A stretch of DNA of 64,000 nt, taken from contig CAWBTA010000015.1 of NCBI GenBank assembly GCA_963791625.1, positions 248,001 to 312,000 of the forward strand. The letters run 5' to 3'. Origin of the DNA: JANMCE01 sp963791625 (lineage in GTDB: Bacteria > Actinomycetota > Acidimicrobiia > Acidimicrobiales > Ilumatobacteraceae). The notes beneath the pieces were generated by a model that was not told the DNA's origin, did not search any database, and worked only from the letters and a program-made list of their open reading frames with translations. Below, one piece after another: positions 50,585 through 59,430 of the stretch. The position numbers and the translations under genes were made by a program. Each line of letters starts with the position of its first letter. The stretch's first letter is position 1.

Positions 50585-52864
50585 GTGACCACAAGACGCG
50601 GTATCGGCATTGGCATCATCACGCTGGTGTTGGCCGGACTCCCGATTTTCACCTCACCGGCCCACGCCAAGGTTGCCCCGCCGGCCCCGCCCCCTGCGGA
50701 TACTCCAGCGGACGATAATCTCCACCAGCTCATCGATCGTGGCCTGACCGCGGTTGCCGTCACGCCGCAGTCGGCCGCGTCGGCGGCCAACAGTCCGTTT
50801 GTGTCCGTTTTCCCCCGCCGCCTGCTCGACACCCGCGATGGCACCGGCGGTATTCGCGGGAAGATCCCGGCCGACAACACCGTCAAGTTGCGAGTGGTCG
50901 GTCCCGGCACCGGCAATGCCGAGGTGGCCACCGCCGTAGCGCTCAACGTCACCGCGCTCGACTCGATCGACGCCGGATTCATCACGGTGTGGCCCTGTGA
51001 CAAAGCCGAACCCACCACGTCGAACCTCAACTTTGCGGCCAAACAAACCATTCCAAACGCCGTCGTCACTCGCATCAGTGCAGACGGTTACATCTGTTTG
51101 AAGGCCTCCGCTGCCGTTGGTGTGCTGGTGGATACAAGCGGCTGGTTCCCTGCGGGTTCCTACATGCAGCCCAAGTCGCCTGACCGCCTGATCGATACGC
51201 GAGACAGCGGCATCCTTGCCGCCAATACGCCTCTCGAAGTTCCCGTCGCCGGGCGCTTCGACGTGCCCGCCGACGCCAGCGCCACCCTGATCAACGTGAC
51301 GGCAGTCGCTGCCGTTGCCGACGGGTTCGTGACGGTCTATCCCTGCGGCCAAGTCGCTCCGCTTGCGTCCAACATCAACTTCCGGGCTGGGCAGAACGTG
51401 CCAAACCTCGTTCTCGCGGCGGCGGGAGTAGGAGGCAAGACGTGTATCCAGTCATCGGTGGCCACCCACATTCTGGCCGATGTCACGGCCTGGTTCCCGG
51501 CTGCCGCTGACGTCAAGGCGCAGGCGCCCGCCCGCATCATGGACACTCGCGTCGCTCGTCCTGACTCGGCCGTTGCGGGACAGGTCGGCGCCGGTGAGAC
51601 GTTGACGCTTCCGCTGCGTCAGACACCCGCCAATCCTTTGCTGCTCAGGTCGACCGGAGCGGTCGTCAACGTAACGGTTACCGGCCCGCGAACCGCCGGA
51701 TTCATGACCGTGTTTCCGTGCGGAACAGCGCGCCCAACAGCGTCCAACCTCAACTTCCAGGCCGGAACCGACGCGGCAAATCTGGTGATTACCTCGAGCA
51801 GTGCAGATGGCACCATCTGCCTCTACAGCGACTCCGTTGCCGACGTGATCGTCGACGTGAACGGACTCTTCAACTCCGTCCACCATGCAACCCCGTTCGC
51901 CACGGCGACAACGACCCCGCTGCCGGTGGCCCACACGGGGCTCAGCACCATCGGGCCAGCCCAGCCGTTGCCTGCCACCCAAGCGATTCCCTGGAGCGAC
52001 GCCGCCTTCTCCCGCGCCAACCTGCCCCGAGGCGACTGGGGCTATCTCACTGCTGCGCAGGCACCGGCCTTCGTGGGCGAACTGGTCATCACGGCGTTCG
52101 ACTCCGTGCAGTACCGCTGCAGCGGGACCGTCGTCGCCCGTGACGTGATCCTCACCGCAGGCCATTGCGTGTTGGATTTTCCAGCAGCTCCTACCACGGC
52201 AAATCCGACTCCGTCTCCTCTTCCGCTCAAGGCGGTCAAGGTGTCGTTCATACCCGGCTTGTACGGCGCCACCAGCGGACTCGGCGAATGGCACACCGCC
52301 ACCGCTGATGACATCCACCCCAGCCCCGGCTTTTTCAATGACCTGAGAGCCGATACGCCTGAGGTCACCCCCATTGATGAGACGACCAACGACTGGGCAC
52401 TCATCAAGCTGGCACCCAACAGCAGCGGGCAGCACATCGGCGACGTGACGGGAATCGTGCCGGTTGCTCCCGACCTGGGCCGAGCGCCGCTGGCGAAGTT
52501 GTCGCTGCACTATCCGGCCGGCGGATTCTTCAGCGAGCACTGCCGCGGCGGTAACCCCCTCAACTGCCAGCCCGTCTTTTGCACGAGTCCCAACCCACCG
52601 GTGTTCTCGGCCGACAAGCCCGGCCGTTACGTGGTGTCGATTGGGTGTCCGTTGATGAACGGGTCGAGTGGCGGCGGCGTGTTCAGCTTCTTTAACGGAC
52701 AGTGGTGGGTGGTCTCGGTGATCTCCAGAGGGCCCGACAGCCGCATCGACGGTGAGCCCAACTCAAACACCACACCCACACTCGGCGCCTACACGGTCAA
52801 CACCATCGGCCCTGAGCTGAACTCAGACGCCTACCCGGCGCTGCTCGCGGAGGCTTCTGCGTAA
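50585..52864 (+). CDS. Secreted trypsin-like serine protease with three N-terminal surface modules
   Basis: The 759-residue protein starts at GTG with GGGAGA upstream and has a signal peptide ending P-A-H-A near residue 28. Three modules (about residues 73-190, 193-305 and 310-429) start R-L-L-D-T-R, R-L-I-D-T-R and R-I-M-D-T-R and each carry the Cys pair (P-C-D or P-C-G, then I-C-L or T-C-I). The C-terminal chymotrypsin-fold domain has L-T-A-G-H-C (His near 527), N-D-W-A-L-I-K-L (Asp near 603) and N-G-S-S-G-G-G (Ser near 695), a complete triad. Unlike in the amidase, the modules precede the enzyme domain. It is probably an extracellular protease with unknown target. Confidence 0.92.
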   Translation: MTTRRGIGIGIITLVLAGLPIFTSPAHAKVAPPAPPPADTPADDNLHQLIDRGLTAVAVTPQSAASAANSPFVSVFPRRLLDTRDGTGGIRGKIPADNTVKLRVVGPGTGNAEVATAVALNVTALDSIDAGFITVWPCDKAEPTTSNLNFAAKQTIPNAVVTRISADGYICLKASAAVGVLVDTSGWFPAGSYMQPKSPDRLIDTRDSGILAANTPLEVPVAGRFDVPADASATLINVTAVAAVADGFVTVYPCGQVAPLASNINFRAGQNVPNLVLAAAGVGGKTCIQSSVATHILADVTAWFPAAADVKAQAPARIMDTRVARPDSAVAGQVGAGETLTLPLRQTPANPLLLRSTGAVVNVTVTGPRTAGFMTVFPCGTARPTASNLNFQAGTDAANLVITSSSADGTICLYSDSVADVIVDVNGLFNSVHHATPFATATTTPLPVAHTGLSTIGPAQPLPATQAIPWSDAAFSRANLPRGDWGYLTAAQAPAFVGELVITAFDSVQYRCSGTVVARDVILTAGHCVLDFPAAPTTANPTPSPLPLKAVKVSFIPGLYGATSGLGEWHTATADDIHPSPGFFNDLRADTPEVTPIDETTNDWALIKLAPNSSGQHIGDVTGIVPVAPDLGRAPLAKLSLHYPAGGFFSEHCRGGNPLNCQPVFCTSPNPPVFSADKPGRYVVSIGCPLMNGSSGGGVFSFFNGQWWVVSVISRGPDSRIDGEPNSNTTPTLGAYTVNTIGPELNSDAYPALLAEASA

Positions 52865-52912
52865 CGCATCTTCTTGAAGGTCCTGAGGGCTTGTCCACTA
52901 CGGTGAGTCATC

Positions 52913-53848
52913 ATGACTTCAACGGTTCGTACTGCCTCCGGTGCCGGTCTGGCCACTCGCTCGCTCGTGTCGGGAAAGACGCTGGCGGTGCACTATCCGT
53001 CAGTGGCGCTTGGCGATGTTCACCATGAGTTCGATAGTGCGCTCAAGGCCTTGGCCGGGCACGACACCGTGCGCAAGGTCGACCGTGTCGTCATCAACCG
53101 CACCATCAATCTCGACGCCGCTCCGGTCGACGTCGAGGATGTGTACCTGCGACTTCACCTGCTGTCCCATCGCCTCGTGAAGCCACACGGGCAAAATCTC
53201 GACGGCCTCTTCGGGCTGTTGAACACCGTTGTGTGGACCAACTACGGGCCCTGCGACCCGGATGATTTCGAACTGACCCGTCTGCATCTGGCCGCAACCG
53301 GAATGCCAGTGCAGGTGTTTGGTGTCGACAAGTTCCCGCGCATGACCGACTTCGTCATTCCATCAGGTGTCCGCATCGCGAATGCCGATCGCGTGCGTCT
53401 CGGGGCCCATCTCGCCGAGGGCACGGTCGTGATGCACGAAGGATTTGTGAACTTCAACGCCGGAACCCTCGGCACGGCCATGGTCGAAGGCCGCATCTCG
53501 GCGGGCGTCGTCGTCGGTGCCAACTCCGATATCGGAGGCGGCGCATCCATCATGGGCACTCTGTCGGGTGGCGGCAAGGAACGCATCACGGTGGGTGAGC
53601 GTTGCCTGCTTGGCGCCAACTCGGGCATCGGCATCAGCCTCGGTGACGACTGCACGGTGGAGGCCGGGCTGTACGTGACAGCTGGCACGCGCGTCGTTTT
53701 ACCCGACGGTGAAGTGGTGAAGGCGCGTGCTCTTTCTGGCCAATCCGGGCTCCTTTTCCTGCGTGACAGCGAAACAGGAGCGGTTCTAGCCAAGATGCGT
53801 TCCGGATCATGGGACGGGCTCAACACGCTTCTTCACTCCGCAACGTGA
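52913..53848 (+). CDS. dapD: Tetrahydrodipicolinate N-succinyltransferase, actinobacterial type
   Basis: The 311-residue protein has an N-terminal domain, then a left-handed beta-helix with hexapeptide repeats: A-H-L-A-E-G-T-V-V-M-H-E-G-F-V-N-F-N-A-G is the family hallmark, followed by E-G-R-I-S-A-G-V-V-V-G and S-D-I-G-G-G-A-S-I-M-G. It makes N-succinyl-2-amino-6-ketopimelate in the lysine/diaminopimelate pathway, using succinyl-CoA. It matches the actinobacterial length. Start ATG 52913 has TACGGT eight bases upstream. Confidence 0.95.
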   Translation: MTSTVRTASGAGLATRSLVSGKTLAVHYPSVALGDVHHEFDSALKALAGHDTVRKVDRVVINRTINLDAAPVDVEDVYLRLHLLSHRLVKPHGQNLDGLFGLLNTVVWTNYGPCDPDDFELTRLHLAATGMPVQVFGVDKFPRMTDFVIPSGVRIANADRVRLGAHLAEGTVVMHEGFVNFNAGTLGTAMVEGRISAGVVVGANSDIGGGASIMGTLSGGGKERITVGERCLLGANSGIGISLGDDCTVEAGLYVTAGTRVVLPDGEVVKARALSGQSGLLFLRDSETGAVLAKMRSGSWDGLNTLLHSAT

Positions 53849-53865
53849 CTCTCAGAATTCACCTG

Positions 53866-53871
53866 TAGCCT
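53866..53871 (+). promoter_or_regulatory. Candidate leaderless -10 box for the LLM oxidoreductase gene
   Basis: TAGCCT lies seven bases before ATG 53879, in the 30-bp gap after dapD. Confidence 0.45.
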
Positions 53872-53878
53872 TAACGAA

Positions 53879-54637
53879 ATGTCCAGATTCAAGGTCGGCC
53901 TGCAACTGCATCCGCAGGCGACCAACACCGATGCCCTGCAGACCGCATGGCAAGCTGCCGACAATATGGGTGTCGACACCTTGTGGGTTTGGGATCACTT
54001 CTACCCCCTCTACGGCGAGCCCGACGAAACACACTTTGAAGCGTGGACCCTGCTGGCCGCAATGGCGGTCACCACCCGACGCGCCCACTTCGGCGCCATG
54101 GTCTCCTGCCTGACCTACCGAAACGCCGACCTCACGGCTGACATGGCCCGTACCATCGATCACCTCTCCGGCGGTCGCTTCATCCTCGGCATCGGCGCAG
54201 GCTGGTTCGAGCGCGACTACGACGAGTACGGCTACCACTTCGGCACGGCAGGAGAGCGTCTCGAACTGCTGGCCGAGGCACTCCCCCGCATCAAGGCCCG
54301 CCTGGGCAAACTCAATCCGCCGCCCGAAGGCTCGATGAAAATGCTCATCGGCGGCGGCGGCGAGAAGAAGACGCTCAAGATGGTGGCGCAGTACGCCCAG
54401 ATGTGGAACACCACGTCGTCCGATCTTGAGGAAATCGCTCACAAGAACCGCGTGCTCGACAACTGGTGCAACGAGCTCGGACGTGACCCAGCTGAAATCG
54501 AGCGCACTGCCCTAGTCGGCCCCGAGGCCGACCCCGATGCATACCTCGCAGCCGGCATTACACACCTCGTTCTGACGTCGGGTCATCCGTTCGATCTGGC
54601 CCCGTTGCAGCGCCTGCTCGACCTCGCCCACGAATGA
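53879..54637 (+). CDS. F420-dependent LLM-class oxidoreductase
   Basis: The 252-residue protein is a luciferase-like barrel, with V-G-L-Q-L-H-P-Q near the N-terminus, L-W-V-W-D-H-F near residue 38, T-Y-R-N-A and a G-G-R-F-I-L-G-I-G-A-G-W block that mark the F420-dependent TIGR03560-type group. It probably reduces or oxidises an unknown organic substrate with F420. It is coupled by ATGA to the downstream acetyltransferase. Confidence 0.85.
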   Translation: MSRFKVGLQLHPQATNTDALQTAWQAADNMGVDTLWVWDHFYPLYGEPDETHFEAWTLLAAMAVTTRRAHFGAMVSCLTYRNADLTADMARTIDHLSGGRFILGIGAGWFERDYDEYGYHFGTAGERLELLAEALPRIKARLGKLNPPPEGSMKMLIGGGGEKKTLKMVAQYAQMWNTTSSDLEEIAHKNRVLDNWCNELGRDPAEIERTALVGPEADPDAYLAAGITHLVLTSGHPFDLAPLQRLLDLAHE

Positions 54638-55089
54638 CCCGGGCGGTTGCCGTTCGGCCGATAGCGGGGGCCGACACCCATCCGCTACGACTGCTCGTTC
54701 TACGCAACAATTCGCCGACGGCAGTGTTGGTGTTCGACGGCGATGATGAACCAACTACCGTCCACCTCGGTGCCTTCCACGCTGACGAGTTGGTGGGCAT
54801 CGCCACGTTCCTCCATCGGCCGTGCTCCAACACGCCCGACGCGAAGCGCGCGGTACAGCTCCGTGGCATGGCCGTGTCGCCGACGCTGCAATCAGGCGGC
54901 GTCGGCGGGCTGCTCCTGCGCGCCGCGATTGAACGGCTGCGTGACGACGGTGTCGACGTGTTGTGGGCCAACGCCCGTGACGCGGCCTTAGGGTTCTACC
55001 AGGGTCGACTCGGCATGACCGTCGGCGACGATGCTTTCGTCGATGCCGCCACCGGCCTCTCCCACCATCGGGTCTGGCTCCACCTCTAA
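54634..55089 (+). CDS. GNAT family N-acetyltransferase
   Basis: The 151-residue protein has the GNAT motif A region, R-G-M-A-V-S-P-T-L-Q-S-G-G-V-G-G-L-L-L-R, for acetyl-CoA and a later L-W-A-N-A-R-D-A-A-L-G-F-Y. The ATG overlaps the LLM oxidoreductase stop by four bases. The substrate is unknown. Its last 102 bases overlap a convergent coiled-coil ORF. Confidence 0.85.
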   Translation: MTRAVAVRPIAGADTHPLRLLVLRNNSPTAVLVFDGDDEPTTVHLGAFHADELVGIATFLHRPCSNTPDAKRAVQLRGMAVSPTLQSGGVGGLLLRAAIERLRDDGVDVLWANARDAALGFYQGRLGMTVGDDAFVDAATGLSHHRVWLHL

Positions 55090-55404
55090 CGGTTCGGGCA
55101 CGGGTAGTGCGGGCGCCCATGCCGGTCGGGTGCCCTGCTCAAGTTCCAACAGCGTCGCCAGTGCGGCGCGATAGTCGGACTCGGCTTTGGCAATCTGTTC
55201 CCCGCTGGCCTGGCCCTTGCGAATATCGCGCAGGCGCGCCGCAGCCTGATCTTTGGCCCCTCTGGCAACCTCGACCTGGCGAGCGAGCTCCGCCTTCGCC
55301 CGTTGCTCGTCCACCTCGGCCTGAGCAGTAGCGCGAGCTTGCTGCTCGTCGGCCTCTTTCTTCCGCAGGAGCGCCGCAAACCGTTTCACATCATCATCAG
55401 CCAC
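54988..55404 (-). CDS. Coiled-coil protein of unknown function
   Basis: The 138-residue frame from GTG 55404 is dominated by charged residues (about residues 5-90: E-A-D-E-Q-Q, K-A-E-L-A-R-Q), a long coiled coil. It then has a Pro/Glu-rich tail that overlaps the convergent acetyltransferase by 102 bp. I recognise no family. The coiled-coil composition outside the overlap supports a real gene. Confidence 0.55.
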   Translation of the reverse strand: MADDDVKRFAALLRKKEADEQQARATAQAEVDEQRAKAELARQVEVARGAKDQAAARLRDIRKGQASGEQIAKAESDYRAALATLLELEQGTRPAWAPALPVPEPLEVEPDPMVGEAGGGIDESIVADGHAESTLVEP

Positions 55405-55453
55405 CCTGTCATTCTGGCGCACTCGGCGGTGTTGCGGTGCTGAAGACCCTTGG

Positions 55454-56215
55454 TCAGAAGAAGATCAGCTTGAGCGCCACCAGGATGCCGAACGACACCA
55501 CGACACGGCGAAGCTTCACCGGATCGACCCGGCTGGCGTAGCGGCCACCCACTACCCCGCCAACGAGGCTGCCGACGGCCATCACACCCACCAAACCCCA
55601 TTGCACATGGCCGGACAGCGACAGGAAGATGGCGGCGGCAACGTTGATGAAGAGTGAGAGCACCTGCTTGAGCGCGTTCAGCGAAGCCAACGGACCATGC
55701 AGCAGTACGCCGAGCGCGGCGAGCAGCATGATGCCCAGCCCGGCGCCGAAGTAGCCGCCATAGACGCCCGAGGCGAACACGGCGGCAATCGCGGCGACCG
55801 ACACGGTCTTCATCACATCGCTGCCCGAGCCGATGCCGAGCTTGGCCCGAATCTGCTTCTGGAACCCGAGCAGCGCGCAAGCCAGCAGGATCAGGATGGG
55901 GGCGAGGAAGGAGAACAGTTTGTCGCTGGTTCGTATGAGCAGCATCGAACCAGCCAGTCCGCCGAGGGCTCCGGCGATGAGTAGCGGGCGGGCCTTCTTT
56001 CCCCAGCCGATCAGGTCGTCACGTTGCGCCCAGGTGCCACCCAGGTAGCCCAGGCACAGCGACACGGTGTTCGTGGCGTTGGCCATCACGCTCGGCACGC
56101 CCAGCGCCAGCAACGCTGGGAACGACACCATCGTGCCGCCACCGGCCACTGCGTTGATGCCGCCCGCGGCAACGGCCGCGAGCGCGGCCACGACGTATCC
56201 CCCGCCAGAAATCAC
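55454..56215 (-). CDS. TauE/SafE family anion permease
   Basis: The 253-residue protein has about eight membrane helices and the family's repeat halves, with G-G-G-T-M-V-S-F-P-A-L-L near the N-terminus and G-V-M-A-V-G-S-L-V-G-G-V-V-G in the second half. TauE/SafE proteins export sulfite, sulfoacetate or similar organosulfur anions. A sulfur role is only inferred from the family; no sulfur genes adjoin it. The GTG start overlaps the meaB stop by one base. Confidence 0.88.
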   Translation of the reverse strand: MISGGGYVVAALAAVAAGGINAVAGGGTMVSFPALLALGVPSVMANATNTVSLCLGYLGGTWAQRDDLIGWGKKARPLLIAGALGGLAGSMLLIRTSDKLFSFLAPILILLACALLGFQKQIRAKLGIGSGSDVMKTVSVAAIAAVFASGVYGGYFGAGLGIMLLAALGVLLHGPLASLNALKQVLSLFINVAAAIFLSLSGHVQWGLVGVMAVGSLVGGVVGGRYASRVDPVKLRRVVVSFGILVALKLIFF

Positions 56216-57186
56216 TATGCGCCGATGGGGTTAAGCATGAGATCGGCCGCGCTCCAAGGGTCGAGCCGACGGGCCAGGACATCACTCGCGGCCCGCTCCC
56301 AGATATCGCCCTCGCACAACTCGCGGGCCCGCTGCCCGAGTCGGGTCGCAACGATTTCGGAGAGCTCCTGACGGGTGCGCTGCTCACGTCGCTTAGCGAG
56401 CGTGCCGTCGGCTTCTATCGCGGCCCGATGGGCGTTGATCTGCTCCCATAATTCCGGCACGCCCGAGCCGTCGTTGGCGACGGTGGCGACAATAGGCGGA
56501 TGCCAGGCATCATGGGCCAGGTCGCTGAGTTCGAGCATCATGTCGATGTCGCGGCGGGTCTCTTCCACACCCTTGCGGTCGGCTTTGTTGATGACGAACA
56601 CGTCGGCGATTTCCATGATGCCGGCCTTGTTGGCCTGTACCGAATCACCCCACCCCGGGTTCACGACCACCACCGTGGTGTCGGCCTTGCCGGCGATCTC
56701 TATCTCCACCTGACCAACACCGACGGTCTCGATAAGCACCCAATGCCGGCCGACGGCGTCGAGCAGGCGGATGGCTTCGGGTGTGGCCAACGACAAGCCG
56801 CCGAGATGCCCGCGGGTAGCCATCGAACGGATAAACACGCCGGGGTCGGTGGCATGGTCCTGCATACGGACCCGATCGCCAAGGATGGCACCGCCGGTGA
56901 ACGGTGACGACGGATCGACCGCCAGCACCGCTACTTCCAACTGCTGCGAACGGAGGTGTCCGATCAACGCCGAGGTAAGTGTGCTCTTGCCCGCGCCGGG
57001 CGAACCGGTGAGCCCAACGGTGTAGGCGCTGCCGCCCAGCGGGTAGGCAAGGCGTCCGGTTTCGCGGGCTTGCGGACCGCCCCGTTCAACGATCGAAAGC
57101 AGCCGGGCGAGCGCGGCCCGATCACCCGATCGGGCGCTCTCGAGCAGTTCTCCGACGTCGTTACTGCGACGGGCCACCATGGTCAT
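56215..57186 (-). CDS. meaB: Methylmalonyl-CoA mutase-associated GTPase MeaB
   Basis: The 323-residue G3E GTPase has Walker A G-S-P-G-A-G-K-S-T (near residue 60), D-P-S-S-P-F-T-G-G-A-I-L-G-D-R, V-E-T-V-G-V-G-Q and N-K-A-D, the complete MeaB/ArgK set. It guards adenosylcobalamin loading of methylmalonyl-CoA mutase or a related mutase, which is not in the window. It overlaps the NifU-like gene upstream (ATGA) and TauE downstream by one base. Confidence 0.93.
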   Translation of the reverse strand: MTMVARRSNDVGELLESARSGDRAALARLLSIVERGGPQARETGRLAYPLGGSAYTVGLTGSPGAGKSTLTSALIGHLRSQQLEVAVLAVDPSSPFTGGAILGDRVRMQDHATDPGVFIRSMATRGHLGGLSLATPEAIRLLDAVGRHWVLIETVGVGQVEIEIAGKADTTVVVVNPGWGDSVQANKAGIMEIADVFVINKADRKGVEETRRDIDMMLELSDLAHDAWHPPIVATVANDGSGVPELWEQINAHRAAIEADGTLAKRREQRTRQELSEIVATRLGQRARELCEGDIWERAASDVLARRLDPWSAADLMLNPIGA

Positions 57187-57410
57187 TCGATGTTGATCAC
57201 TTCGGTGACACCATCGACACGGTCACGCATGATCCGCTCGATGCCTGCCTTCAACGTCTGGGTAGACGCCGGGCACGTACCGCACGCGCCAACGAGAGTG
57301 ACCGACACAATGCCGGTGGTCTCATCCACATCGCGCAACACGATGTCGCCGCCGTCGGCCTGCAGGGCCGGGCGTATGACTTCGATTGTCTTTTCGACCA
57401 GGGCGCGCAT
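57183..57410 (-). CDS. Single-domain NifU-like Fe-S protein
   Basis: ATG 57410 has GAGGAGAAAC directly upstream and starts the 75-residue NifU C-terminal domain, I-R-P-A-L-Q-A-D-G-G-D and G-A-C-G-T-C-P-A-S with the C-x2-C cluster site; the frame extension to 57467 is disregarded. It can hold and pass a 4Fe-4S cluster. It is first in an operon with meaB and tauE. Confidence 0.9.
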   Translation of the reverse strand: MRALVEKTIEVIRPALQADGGDIVLRDVDETTGIVSVTLVGACGTCPASTQTLKAGIERIMRDRVDGVTEVINIE

Positions 57411-57455
57411 GTTTCTCCTCAGAGTGGCGACCGCAGATTGTCGCAGGCTTCGACA

Positions 57456-57461
57456 TAGGCT
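57456..57461 (+). promoter_or_regulatory. Candidate leaderless -10 box for the lipoprotein gene
   Basis: TAGGCT lies eight bases before ATG 57470 in the 59-bp divergent gap with the NifU-like gene. Confidence 0.4.
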
Positions 57462-57469
57462 CGCCACCT

Positions 57470-57967
57470 ATGAAAAGGCTAGCCCGTTATGCCCTCATTC
57501 CTACAGTGTTCCTTGTCGGCGGCTGTGGCTCGTCATCCAAGGCTGCCGTCACGTCGATCCCAGCTGTTTCGGTGACGGCTGCTGCAACAAGCGTCGCACC
57601 ATCAGCCACGACGGCGACCACCGTGACCATGTCCGCCGAGTCGGTCGTGCCCGCAACGACCGGTGCAGCGGCAACCACGGCCGCCACCGCTCCGCCTGTC
57701 GCAACCAACATCGTGAACATCTCGGTGACGGTGGGCAAGGACAGCTCACCCACCCGCGAGGAAAAGGTGAAGCTCAACGCCACGGTGCAGATCGCGCTGC
57801 TCAACCCAACGGCCGATGATGAGTTCCACCTGCACGGCTACGAGATCGAGCAAGCGCAGAAGGCCGGAGAGCAGGGTGTGCTGTCGTTCGTAGCCGACAA
57901 GGCCGGGCGCTTCGAACTCGAAAGCCATGTCACCAATGCACCACTGGTGATCCTGGTCGTCGAGTGA
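57470..57967 (+). CDS. Cupredoxin-like lipoprotein
   Basis: ATG 57470 gives a 165-residue lipoprotein: M-K-R-L-A-R-Y start, hydrophobic core and L-V-G-G-C lipobox at residue about 19. A long Ala/Thr/Val/Ser tether follows, then a C-terminal ~85-residue beta domain with V-N-I-S-V-T-V-G and D-E-F-H-L-H-G-Y-E-I. The domain resembles cupredoxin-like (EfeO-type) folds, but no Cys or Met ligands of a blue-copper site are visible. Attached to the membrane, it may bind a metal through its His residues. Its TGA overlaps the ATG of a 47-residue membrane protein by one base. Confidence 0.8.
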   Translation: MKRLARYALIPTVFLVGGCGSSSKAAVTSIPAVSVTAAATSVAPSATTATTVTMSAESVVPATTGAAATTAATAPPVATNIVNISVTVGKDSSPTREEKVKLNATVQIALLNPTADDEFHLHGYEIEQAQKAGEQGVLSFVADKAGRFELESHVTNAPLVILVVE

Positions 57968-58110
57968 TGATCTACGCCCACCAGGGCGGCTGGGACGAAT
58001 TCCTTCTCGTGATCGGCCCCCTCCTGATCATCGCCTGGTTGGTAAGCGTGGCGAAGAAGCGCGCCGACCGCTCCAGCCGGGACGACAAGGGTCACAACTC
58101 AGCCGATTAG
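57967..58110 (+). CDS. 47-residue single-helix membrane microprotein
   Basis: ATG 57967 shares its A with the TGA of the lipoprotein gene (TGATG). The 47-residue product is M-I-Y-A-H-Q-G-G-W-D-E, then a hydrophobic helix (about residues 12-28), then a basic hydrophilic tail. Translational coupling and a clean membrane topology support it, although it is short. It might be a partner of the lipoprotein. The last bases overlap the convergent murA stop. Confidence 0.6.
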   Translation: MIYAHQGGWDEFLLVIGPLLIIAWLVSVAKKRADRSSRDDKGHNSAD

Positions 58111-59406
58111 TTCAGCCGCTCGATGTCGGCGCCGAGAGACGCGAGTTTGCCGACAAGATTTTCGTAGCCGCGATCAATATGGAACGGGTTGGCGATAACC
58201 GTTTCACCGTCGGCTCCGAGGCCCGCCACCACGAGACACGCTCCCGCCCGAATGTCATGCGCCTTGACCGGTGCACCTTGGAGGCGGGGCACGCCACGCA
58301 CCACGGCGTGGTGGCCGTTGGTACGGATGTCGGCACCCATGCGGAGCAGTTCTTCGATATAGCGAAAGCGACCGGCGTAGAGGTTTTCGGTGACGATACC
58401 GACGCCATCGCCCATGGAAAGCATGACGGTGATGAGTGGTTTGTAGTCGGTGGCGATACCCGGATACGGCAGGGTGGCAACATCGACGGAGCGGATCTTG
58501 CCGTCACCGTGCGCCCACAAGCCACTGCCGGTATCGGTGACCGTGACACCCATTTGGCTGAGCTTGGACAGGAAAAGCTCCATGTGCGCCGCCCGGCCAT
58601 CGGTGATGGTGATGTCACCACCGGCAACCGCAAGTGATGCGAGAAACGTGGCCACTTCGAGTCGGTCGGGAATGACGCGATGGCTGACGGCGTGCAGCGC
58701 GGTCATGGGTTGGCCGTGGATGGTGAGCGTGGCCGAACCGATTCCCTCGATGTCAGCGCCCATCTCCTGCAACATGGTCAGAAGATCACTTATCTCGGGC
58801 TCACGCGCGGCGTTGTCGAGCACCGTCGTGCCTTTGGCCCCGACCGCGGCCATCACGATGTTCTCGGTGGCACCAACGCTGGGGAAATCGAGCGTGATGT
58901 CGGCACCGCGTAGGCCCGAGGAGGCCGACGCGTGCAGTACGCCGTGCTTCAGTTCAATGGTTGCGCCCATCGCTTCAAGACCGCGGATGTGCATGTCGAT
59001 CGGACGAGTACCGAAGTCATCACCACCGGGCAGCGAGATGCGGGCCTCACCGCAGCGGGCCAGCAGCGGCCCCATCACCACGATCGACGCGCGAATCGCT
59101 TCGGCGAGCTCATAGGGCGCTTCGGGAATGACGATGGCCGGCACGTCGAGCAAGATGCGAGTGGACATCGTGCGGGTCGCGGGTCATGGTGACGCCCATC
59201 GCGCCGAGCAGTTCGCCCATGGTGCCGACGTCGGAGATACCCGGCACGTTGGTGAGCTCGTAGTGGCCCTCGGCCAACAGCGAGGCCGCCATCAACTTGA
59301 GCACAGAGTTCTTCGCGCCGCCCGGCTTCACCGTGCCTGACAGCGGTTGCCCACGGCGAACGACGATTCGGTCAAAAGGGGACGACTGGTCGGCGGCACG
59401 ATCCAT
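58107..59406 (-). pseudogene. murA: UDP-N-acetylglucosamine 1-carboxyvinyltransferase with single-base frame change; catalytic Cys is Asp
   Basis: Two frames make one MurA. From ATG 59406 the first gives I-V-V-R-R-G, K-N-S-V-L-K-L-M-A-A and ends near D-P-H-D-V (about 59165). The second gives L-L-D-V-P-A-I-V-I-P-E-A-P-Y-E to 58107. Removing one C from GTCCAC near 59163 joins them as D-V-T-R-I-L-L-D-V. Repaired length is about 432 residues. At the active-site loop it has L-P-G-G-D-D-F-G, where most MurA have P-G-G-C; Asp there gives natural fosfomycin resistance in mycobacteria. It does the first committed step of peptidoglycan synthesis. Since that is essential, the break is most likely a sequence error. 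Confidence 0.9.
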
Positions 59407-59412
59407 CCTGTC

Positions 59413-59418
59413 AGTATG
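59413..59418 (-). promoter_or_regulatory. Candidate leaderless -10 box for murA
   Basis: CATACT on the minus strand is six bases before ATG 59406. The same bases read on the plus strand contain TATGCT (59415-59420), a possible -10 for the divergent MFS gene. Confidence 0.4.
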
Positions 59419-59430
59419 CTCGGTCCAGCC

